5,733 nucleotides of DNA from Chloroflexota bacterium (GTDB taxonomy: Bacteria; Chloroflexota; UBA11872; VXOZ01), in assembly GCA_009839775.1 (NCBI GenBank), contig VXOZ01000010.1, positions 1-5,733 of the forward strand, given 5' to 3'. A program made the translations under genes and the position numbers. Below the pieces are notes generated by a model, which saw only the letters and a list, made by a program, of their open reading frames with translations, did not search any database and had not been told where the DNA came from. Below, piece after piece: positions 1 to 4,470 of the stretch; within the stretch, counting starts at the first letter, position 1, and each line of letters starts with the position of its first letter.

Positions 1-16
1 TGCGCGGGAATGTCGG
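1..16. repeat. Partial dRS3-like repeat, cut by window edge
   Basis: Positions 1-16 match 256-271 at 14 of 16 bases, including the GCGGGAATG core followed by CGG. This looks like the right half of the same interspersed palindrome whose complete copy sits at 247-266. The left half would lie outside the window. Confidence 0.5.
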
Positions 17-45
17 AAGTGGCGGACTCTCCAACAAGCGTGTTA

Positions 46-142
46 CTCGTCACTCTCGCTCTCGCTGTAGTCCAACCTGGTTTGGAGGTCTGAATTCCAG
101 CCCGTAGCAAATTCGGGGCAGGCCCGGTGCTGGAGTGACGAG
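46..142. repeat. Spaced 10-bp inverted repeat enclosing foldable segment
   Basis: CTCGTCACTC at 46-55 is the exact reverse complement of GAGTGACGAG at 133-142. Smaller inverted repeats lie between them: TCCAA/TTGGA at 71-75/82-86 and TCCAGC/GCTGGA at 96-101/129-134. The layout could be a small non-autonomous (MITE-like) element or a folded RNA. No target-site duplication was recognised, and the arms are short enough that chance cannot be excluded. Confidence 0.3.
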
Positions 143-162
143 CAAGTGGTCCGTATCTTTGT

Positions 163-187
163 AGCGCGGGGGCTTGTCCCCCGCTCT
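163..187. repeat. GC-rich stem-loop in intergenic repeat region
   Basis: GCGGGGG at 166-172 pairs perfectly with CCCCCGC at 178-184 across a CTTGT loop. Two further pairs (A163-T187, G164-C186) form after one mismatch. No T-run follows on either strand, so it does not look like an intrinsic terminator. A palindromic interspersed repeat unit is more likely. Confidence 0.5.
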
Positions 188-246
188 TGAATGCGAAATC
201 TGGATGGGTGAGTTGGAACTGCGGTGCCGCAATCCATAGAAGATGG

Positions 247-266
247 ATTCCCGCTTACGCGGGAAT
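247..266. repeat. dRS3-like palindromic repeat (ATTCCC-N8-GGGAAT)
   Basis: ATTCCCGC at 247-254 and GCGGGAAT at 259-266 are perfect 8-bp inverted arms around TTAC. The pattern ATTCCC, eight bases, GGGAAT is exactly the format known as dRS3 in Neisseria, and similar palindromes are scattered in many other bacteria. A second inverted repeat overlaps it on the left, AATCCAT at 231-237 with ATGGATT at 243-249, so two alternative hairpins compete. The family assignment rests on the motif only. Confidence 0.65.
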
Positions 267-354
267 GACGGATCATGGGGCATCTCTTCATGCTAAAGTC
301 ATGTTGGGCAAATTATCTCAGTAGATTACCGGCGCAAAGAAGGGGTCACTAACC

Positions 355-1410
355 ATGTTCGACGGATTCCAAACGGGCCTACACAACATCGCGCTCCTCT
401 CGGATGCCGAGACGCGCTCGATTTCGGCGGAGAACCCCAACGGCGAGCGGGGCGGCGGCGCCAAGGCGGTGCCAGACGAGAACAGCGCAGCTTCATTGCT
501 GGGGTCCGGTTGGAAAGTGCGGCCCAAGATCGAACTGCCGCCGCAGTCCACCACGACGCTCGCCGAAATCGAGGGGCCGGGCACCATCCAGCATATTTGG
601 CTCACCGTGCGGCCCCAGGCGTACCGCAGCACGGTTCTGCGCTGTTACTGGGACGGTGAAGAGACACCTTCCGTCGAGGTGCCGCTGGGCGATTTCTTCT
701 GCAACGGCCACGCCTTGCGCTACGATGTGAACTCGCTGCCCATCGCCGTCAACCCCACCGGGGGATTCAACTCCTACTGGCCCATGCCTTTCCGCCGGAG
801 CGCGCGCATCACCATCGAAAACGAGTATTGGGAGGAGATTCCGGGCTTCTACTATCAGATTACCTACGCCTTGGCCCCCGTGCCGGAGAACGCGGCGTAC
901 TTCCACGCCCAGTGGCGGCGGTCTATGACCACTCGCGAGTATCCCGAGCACGTGCTCCTAGACGGCGTGGCAGGTCAGGGGCAGTACGTCGGCACGTTCA
1001 TCGCGTGGTCGCAGTTTTCCAACGGCTGGTGGGGCGAGGGCGAGGTGAAGTTCTATATGGACGGCGACACCGACCATCCCACCATCTGCGGCACGGGCAC
1101 GGAAGACTACTTTGGCGGCGCGTGGAATTTCGGCGACCGGACATTCTCCACGCCGTTTCTCGGCTATCCGCTGTATAAGCAAGATCCGGTTGAGGTACCG
1201 CTCCACGGCATGTACCGCTGGCACATCCTGGACCCCATTCGCTTCAAACAGGACTTGAAAGTGACCGTGCAGGCCCTCGGTTGGTGGCTGAACAAGAAGT
1301 TTGAGCCCCTCACCGACGACATTGCGTCTGTCGCATATTGGTACCAGACCGCGCCCCACGCGCCGTTTCCCGCCATGCCGCCGCTCACTGGGCGCTGGCC
1401 GCGCACCTGA
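355..1410 (+). CDS. DUF2961 / glycoside hydrolase family 172 protein, cytoplasmic
   Basis: This 351-residue protein looks like a complete DUF2961 member, the family classified as GH172. Characterised members hydrolyse fructofuranosides (a difructose-anhydride enzyme of Bifidobacterium) or D-arabinofuranosides, with two glutamates and a retaining mechanism. Family landmarks visible here are SISAENPNGERGGGA (residues 22-36), GPGTIQHIWLTV (74-85), the WWGEGEVKFYMDGD stretch (225-238) and GTGTEDYFGGAWNFG (246-260). E250 is the likely nucleophile and E228 or E230 the likely acid/base. The usual ending SVAYWYQ-HAPFPAMPP is present, so the C-terminus is intact. There is no signal peptide or membrane segment, implying action on imported substrate. 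The ATG at 355 is preceded by AAGAAGGGG at a normal distance. Substrate cannot be read from sequence; a furanoside is the family-based guess. Confidence 0.9.
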   Translation: MFDGFQTGLHNIALLSDAETRSISAENPNGERGGGAKAVPDENSAASLLGSGWKVRPKIELPPQSTTTLAEIEGPGTIQHIWLTVRPQAYRSTVLRCYWDGEETPSVEVPLGDFFCNGHALRYDVNSLPIAVNPTGGFNSYWPMPFRRSARITIENEYWEEIPGFYYQITYALAPVPENAAYFHAQWRRSMTTREYPEHVLLDGVAGQGQYVGTFIAWSQFSNGWWGEGEVKFYMDGDTDHPTICGTGTEDYFGGAWNFGDRTFSTPFLGYPLYKQDPVEVPLHGMYRWHILDPIRFKQDLKVTVQALGWWLNKKFEPLTDDIASVAYWYQTAPHAPFPAMPPLTGRWPRT

Positions 1411-1441
1411 CCGCGCGCTCCGCAGACTCCGCTCCATTCCT

Positions 1442-1475
1442 CCGCCTTTGGCTGCAAGCGGTGGCGGCACGTTTT
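1442..1475 (+). terminator. Possible weak terminator after GH172 gene
   Basis: CCGCC at 1442-1446 can pair with GGCGG at 1463-1467, enclosing a smaller GCT/AGC pairing at 1451-1459. TTTT follows at 1472-1475. The stem is short and four bases separate it from the T-run, so this is only a candidate. Confidence 0.2.
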
Positions 1476-1629
1476 GCCTCCACTAAAGTCCGGCTTGCCC
1501 AGAAACTGGCAAAGGGTTGACGCGCTCTCTGTTAATGGTCGTCTAGGCCACCGAATCGCCTCCTTGGTGAACAGTGAGACACAACCCTGCCCACAATCTG
1601 CGCATTCTCTCCCTCTCGGCTAAGACTGG

Positions 1630-1658
1630 TTGACAACCTCAATTCTGCACAATATCAT
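1630..1658 (+). promoter_or_regulatory. Strong sigma70-type promoter for the binding-protein gene
   Basis: A perfect -35 box TTGACA lies at 1630-1635. After exactly 17 bases comes TATCAT at 1653-1658, matching the TATAAT consensus at five of six positions. Transcription would start near 1664-1666, leaving a leader of about 135 nt before the GTG at 1801. The TTG of the -35 box is also the first in-frame start codon of the open frame, so a longer protein starting there is very unlikely. Confidence 0.75.
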
Positions 1659-1659
1659 T

Positions 1660-1675
1660 ACCACAGTATCGTGGT
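1660..1675. promoter_or_regulatory. Candidate operator over the transcription start
   Basis: ACCAC at 1660-1664 and GTGGT at 1671-1675 form a perfect inverted repeat around AGTATC. It begins one base after the -10 box and covers the expected start of transcription, where a repressor would block initiation. Sugar-uptake genes are often controlled by LacI- or GntR-type repressors, but no regulator gene is in the window and the half-sites match no operator consensus I can name. Five-base arms can arise by chance. Confidence 0.35.
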
Positions 1676-1782
1676 CTGACAACGCTTTGGGAAAGGAGAT
1701 CGCGTACACGGAGCAGGCATCCGGTGCGGTACCGTGGTGTCTCGAACGCGCAATGACCCCGTACAGAGATGACTCTTGCAAA

Positions 1783-1790
1783 AAAGGAGA
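1783..1790 (+). promoter_or_regulatory. Ribosome binding site that decides the GTG 1801 start
   Basis: AAAGGAGA sits in an A-rich stretch with ten bases between it and the GTG. The other in-frame candidates, TTG 1630 and ATG 1753, have no Shine-Dalgarno at a proper distance. Starting at GTG also places the Tat signal near the N-terminus, as expected. Confidence 0.75.
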
Positions 1791-1794
1791 AAAC

Positions 1795-1809
1795 TGTATC
1801 GTGGATACA
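1795..1809 (+). promoter_or_regulatory. Inverted repeat centred on the GTG start codon
   Basis: TGTATC (1795-1800) and GATACA (1804-1809) are perfect 6-bp arms with the GTG start codon as the three-base centre. In RNA this could form a small hairpin presenting or masking the start codon; in DNA it could be a regulator half-site pair. It shares the 9-mer GTATCGTGG with 1666-1674 at the putative operator. The pairing is visible, but its function is speculative. Confidence 0.3.
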
Positions 1810-3228
1810 AATGACCGTTCCGTTCGACTACAACCGACACGCCGCCAGATTCTCGCAGGCGGCGGCACCGCGCTAACCGCAATCTTGCTTGTCGCGTGCG
1901 GACAGGCCGGCACGGCCATGCCGGCCGATGATGCGCCTGCTGAGGCAGAAGCCGAAAAACCCGCCGAGCAACCCCAGACCGAGGCCGCCGAGATCAATAT
2001 CTGGGTATGGTGGCCGGACCCGGTGGCGTCCGTCGAGCAGATGGGCGCGAACTACTCGGAAGCCAATCCCAATGTCAGCGTGTCCGCGGAAGCGGTCTCC
2101 GGCTATTGGGACAATTTGCAGGCGGCCTTCGTCGGTGGCACGGGCCCGGACATCTACTTGATGAACAGCGTGAACTACTTCGCGTGGTCGAACAAGGAGA
2201 TTCCCGCCGACATTACCGATCAGTTCAAGGCTGATCCTATTGCCCAGGACTTTGCCGCTAACGCCTGGAAGACCGGCATCGACTTCTATACCTACAAGGG
2301 CGAGAAGATGTTCGGCGTGCCGGGGATGATGACGAGCATCATCACGCTGTTCAACGAGGATGCCGTCAACGAGGGCGGCTTTGCCATACCGTCCGAACTG
2401 GGCACGGACTGGAATTGGGACCTGCTGCAGGAGTACGCCGTCAAGCTCACGGAGCGCGAGGGTGACAACGTCACGCGCTACGGCGCGTTCGCGCCCGACG
2501 CCCTCGAGCAGGGTTGGCTAAACTATGTGCGTGCCAACGGCGGCGACTTTCTGGACGACGATTTGCGCTGCGTCATTGATTCACCGGAATCTATTGAGGC
2601 GTGGCACTTTTGTGTGGACTTGGCGCTAAAACATCGGGTATCGCCGACGCGAGAGCAGATTGCTGACCTAAGCCAGGGCATGGCGGGCCGCGGCGGTCGC
2701 TTCGCGCTCTTCGGCAGCGGCCAGGTCATTCTCTGGACGGCCGCATCGAACAACGTCAAGTTCCTGAACGAGGCGTGGCCCGGCTCCGGCTTCACCTGGG
2801 ACTACGGCTACGTGGCGTCTTCGCCCAATACCGGCAATCCGGGCGGCACCACCAATATCGTCGGCTGGTGCATGAATACCAACTCTAAGTCCCCCGATCA
2901 GGCATGGGGTGTGTTCGCCAACATGATGACGAAGGACTCCCAGGATATCCTGGCGCGTGCGGACGTGCTGCGGCCGGCCCGCGATGACTCCGCGCAGCTC
3001 TACTACGATCCGGAGGTCACCGACGGACCCGCGAACCGCATCGCCGCCTTCGAGATGTTCCAGTGGACGACCAACCTGCCAACCCACGACGTCGTGTCCT
3101 GGGGCGAGATGCTGGGCCCCATGGGAGCATGGAATCCGCAGATCTTCTCCGGCGCTGTCAGCGTGGAGGAAGGGCTGCAGAACATGGCGGCGGAGACTAA
3201 CGCAATTTTTGACGCCGCAATGTCTTAG
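1801..3228 (+). CDS. Tat-exported lipoprotein, ABC transporter sugar-binding protein (family 1)
   Basis: This is the extracellular solute-binding component of a carbohydrate ABC importer, 475 residues from GTG 1801. The N-terminus has a twin-arginine signal (TRRQIL at residues 13-18), a hydrophobic stretch and a lipobox LVAC with C33 as the lipidated cysteine. An Ala/Glu/Pro-rich linker (about 34-64) follows. The family 1 binding fold shows in INIWVWWPDP (65-74), ANYSEANPNVSV (83-94), GTGPDIYLMNS (113-123), MFGVPGMMTS (170-179) and the late GGTTNIVGWCMNTNSKSPDQAWGVF region (about 348-372), ending near RPAR (391-394). The aromatic-rich segments suit a sugar ligand, but the ligand is not identifiable. 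The gene has its own promoter at 1630-1658. No permease or ATPase gene is in the window. The open frame extends upstream to 1630, but that extension overlaps the promoter and leader and would bury the signal peptide. Confidence 0.9.
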   Translation: MDTNDRSVRLQPTRRQILAGGGTALTAILLVACGQAGTAMPADDAPAEAEAEKPAEQPQTEAAEINIWVWWPDPVASVEQMGANYSEANPNVSVSAEAVSGYWDNLQAAFVGGTGPDIYLMNSVNYFAWSNKEIPADITDQFKADPIAQDFAANAWKTGIDFYTYKGEKMFGVPGMMTSIITLFNEDAVNEGGFAIPSELGTDWNWDLLQEYAVKLTEREGDNVTRYGAFAPDALEQGWLNYVRANGGDFLDDDLRCVIDSPESIEAWHFCVDLALKHRVSPTREQIADLSQGMAGRGGRFALFGSGQVILWTAASNNVKFLNEAWPGSGFTWDYGYVASSPNTGNPGGTTNIVGWCMNTNSKSPDQAWGVFANMMTKDSQDILARADVLRPARDDSAQLYYDPEVTDGPANRIAAFEMFQWTTNLPTHDVVSWGEMLGPMGAWNPQIFSGAVSVEEGLQNMAAETNAIFDAAMS

Positions 3229-3246
3229 CCCGCAAGCACGGGTTTT
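3227..3246 (+). terminator. Weak terminator-like hairpin at the binding-protein stop codon
   Basis: CCCG (3229-3232) pairs with CGGG (3239-3242) around CAAGCA. A G-U and an A-U pair extend the stem into the stop codon, and TTTT occupies 3243-3246. Stem and T-run are both short, so partial termination at most is expected. Confidence 0.3.
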
Positions 3247-3256
3247 GCATACTTGG

Positions 3257-3280
3257 CTCATCCCTGACCGCAGGGTTGAG
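3257..3280. repeat. Hairpin in the intergenic region
   Basis: CTCA (3257-3260) with TGAG (3277-3280) and CCCTG (3262-3266) with CAGGG (3271-3275) make a nine-pair stem with one T/T mismatch and an ACCG tetraloop. No T-run follows. It stands eight bases before the stronger stem-loop. Confidence 0.45.
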
Positions 3281-3288
3281 GGGCGACT

Positions 3289-3325
3289 ATCTGAGGCTAC
3301 GGGTTTCGTTCTCGTAGCCTCAGAT
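3289..3325. repeat. Strong 15-pair stem-loop without U-tract
   Basis: Thirteen perfect pairs join 3289-3301 (ATCTGAGGCTACG) to 3313-3325. A G-U and a G-C pair close the top above a seven-base loop TTTCGTT. Neither strand has a T-run after the stem, so it is not a standard intrinsic terminator. Possible roles are a 3'-end stabiliser that raises binding-protein transcript over downstream genes (as palindromes do after malE in enteric bacteria), a site for Rho-linked 3'-end trimming, or an interspersed repeat. Only the stem itself is certain. Confidence 0.6.
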
Positions 3326-3390
3326 TGGCATCTGACGCGTGCAGAATGAGCCGGAAAGTACTCCGCTTGGAGGGACATGAGACCCAACCG

Positions 3391-3412
3391 AGCGCGCGCT
3401 GCTGGGTACCCA
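3391..3412. repeat. Two adjacent perfect 10-bp palindromes
   Basis: AGCGCGCGCT (3391-3400) and TGGGTACCCA (3403-3412) are each perfectly self-complementary and only two bases apart. ACCCA at 3382-3386 can also pair with TGGGT at 3403-3407. They could be protein-binding sites upstream of the next gene, or part of a folded leader. Confidence 0.35.
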
Positions 3413-3543
3413 CTACCCGTCCCTTCGGGAAATCTGCGTGATCCCATGGGGTTTCGCCATTAGAGTGTGCTAGTGTAAATGCACCCAGCGCTGTGAGAAG
3501 CGCACCCTCAAGCACCTCTTACCGCGAAAGGAAATTCAAGCTG

Positions 3544-4470
3544 ATGGCCACCCTGGACTACCAATCCGAAGAAAAGGTCTATGCATTCGAGACGGCTGAG
3601 ATACGCGGCACCTTGCGCCCCGGCAATGAGTTTCCGCATCACGGGCTGACGCATCTGGTGCACAAGGCCACGGGCGTGGAGTTCGTGCATCCGCTCTACG
3701 CCATTCTCAACTTGTACCGGTTTATGCACCACGATCCGGCAGGCGCCACCGGTATGGATAGCGACCTCGGCAACCCGCGCCAGGGCGAGCGCGACGTGCA
3801 GGCCGACGACAACAGTGTGACCCTGCGCTGGGCGCTGCAAGACCCCACGCATCCGGAAATGGCTATCCGCTACGAGATCGCAGAGCCTGCCACCATCGAC
3901 ATGACCGTCACCGTGACGCCAAATGCGAGCGCGCGGGATTTCGAAGCCCTGCTCGCGTGCTATTTCGATCCGATTCACGTGCCGCACGTCTACCTGGCGC
4001 GTGACAAGTTTGAGCTTGAGGATGAACCGGGCCGCTTTGCCGACGAACCGGAACTTGCCTCCGTGGTAGTCAACCCGATCTTTCGCGGCGGCGTGCTGGC
4101 CTATCCGCGCGACGAAGACGCCGTCGGCATTAGCGTGGACGGGCGTTGGCGGGACATCGCCCGCTTCTCGCCGGTGCGGCGGTACAAGCTGCCGGTGTGC
4201 TTCCAGGCCGATCACCAACAGCACGTGGCAGCCGTTCTCATGTCCCGCCCGGAGGACTGCTTTGCCGTCTCCAGCGGCTACGACAGCCCCGACGCGCGAG
4301 ACCGGTTTCACAAGCACAATCCGCTCTATCTCTCGCTCTTTGGCGGCACATTGGAGCCGGGAGTCGCGCGCACGGCGCGGGCTCGGCTGGTTGTCACGGA
4401 ACTTGACGAAGACCTCTCACAGCCGCTGAAGCACTACGCGGCCTTCCTGGAAGAGACGGCAGGCGCATGA
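3544..4470 (+). CDS. Unrecognised protein, probably beta-sandwich, sugar-locus associated
   Basis: I do not recognise the family of this 308-residue protein. ATG 3544 is chosen because AAAGGAA lies at 3527-3533; an in-frame GTG at 3493 would add 17 residues without a comparable ribosome site. There is no signal peptide or membrane segment. The sequence alternates short beta-like segments with turns, as in galactose-mutarotase-like or other beta-sandwich sugar-binding folds. Histidine and acidic clusters stand out: FPHHGLTH (30-37), RFMHHDPAG (59-67), YFDPIHVPHVY (140-150), and DRFHKHNPLYLSLFGGTLEPG (253-273). These could line a sugar or metal site, but the fold is an inference. Its stop overlaps the start of the Gfo/Idh-like gene by ATGA, so the two are very likely translated together and function in one pathway. 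Confidence 0.8.
   Translation: MATLDYQSEEKVYAFETAEIRGTLRPGNEFPHHGLTHLVHKATGVEFVHPLYAILNLYRFMHHDPAGATGMDSDLGNPRQGERDVQADDNSVTLRWALQDPTHPEMAIRYEIAEPATIDMTVTVTPNASARDFEALLACYFDPIHVPHVYLARDKFELEDEPGRFADEPELASVVVNPIFRGGVLAYPRDEDAVGISVDGRWRDIARFSPVRRYKLPVCFQADHQQHVAAVLMSRPEDCFAVSSGYDSPDARDRFHKHNPLYLSLFGGTLEPGVARTARARLVVTELDEDLSQPLKHYAAFLEETAGA

Larger units (their letters stand above)
1..354. other. Palindrome-dense non-coding leader upstream of GH172 gene
   Basis: No credible gene lies here. Short open frames on the minus strand (about 43-291) read through the palindromic repeats, and their peptides have the composition of translated repeats (for example PRKRES and HSRVSGNPS), a familiar annotation artefact. 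The segment holds a dRS3-like palindrome, an apparent half copy at the left edge, a GC-rich stem-loop at 163-187, and a spaced inverted repeat at 46-55/133-142. I see no convincing sigma70 promoter just ahead of the gene at 355. The AT-rich stretch 311-328 is the likeliest place, but no well-spaced -35/-10 pair stands out. Confidence 0.6.
1411..1800. other. Intergenic region with promoter and untranslated leader
   Basis: This 390-bp gap separates the hydrolase gene from the binding-protein gene. The first half (1411-1629) holds only weak signals: a possible terminator at 1442-1475 and a bulged hairpin at 1495-1512 without a T-run. The second half holds a near-consensus promoter, an inverted repeat at the expected transcription start and a leader of about 135 nt. 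AAAGGAGA occurs twice in the leader, at 1692-1699 with no start codon at a suitable distance and at 1783-1790 ahead of the GTG start. Confidence 0.6.
3229..3543. other. Structured intergenic region between binding protein and downstream operon
   Basis: No gene is supported in these 315 bases. The region holds a weak terminator-like hairpin, a mismatched hairpin (3257-3280), a strong stem-loop (3289-3325) and two adjacent perfect 10-bp palindromes (3391-3412). A promoter for the gene at 3544 is not obvious. TGTAAA at 3474-3479 is a poor -10 candidate with no good -35, so read-through from 1630 is possible. Confidence 0.5.

Noticed and set aside
1..290. CRISPR array
   Set aside because: The repeats are palindromes of different types, without regular spacers or repeated direct units.
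43..291. Two minus-strand open frames of about 80 codons
   Set aside because: They read through palindromic intergenic repeats, their peptides resemble translated repeats rather than a folded protein, and no ribosome site precedes them.
1495..1512. Hairpin TTGC(C)CAG-AAA-CTGGCAA as a terminator
   Set aside because: The stem has a bulge and no T-run follows on the plus strand.
1517..1545. TTGACG at 1517-1522 as a second promoter
   Set aside because: At the proper spacing the -10 position reads CGTCTA, which does not resemble TATAAT.
1753..1755. ATG 1753 as alternative start of the binding protein
   Set aside because: It is in frame, but no Shine-Dalgarno lies upstream and it would push the Tat motif 16 residues further in.
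2668..3447. Minus-strand open frame (259 codons) across the end of the binding-protein gene
   Set aside because: It overlaps a certain gene and the hairpin-rich gap, and its translation shows no recognisable domain.
3508..4317. Minus-strand open frame (269 codons) opposite the unknown-protein gene
   Set aside because: The plus-strand frame has a ribosome site and a coupled junction with the next gene. The minus-strand translation looks like an antisense shadow with low-complexity His/Arg/Val content.
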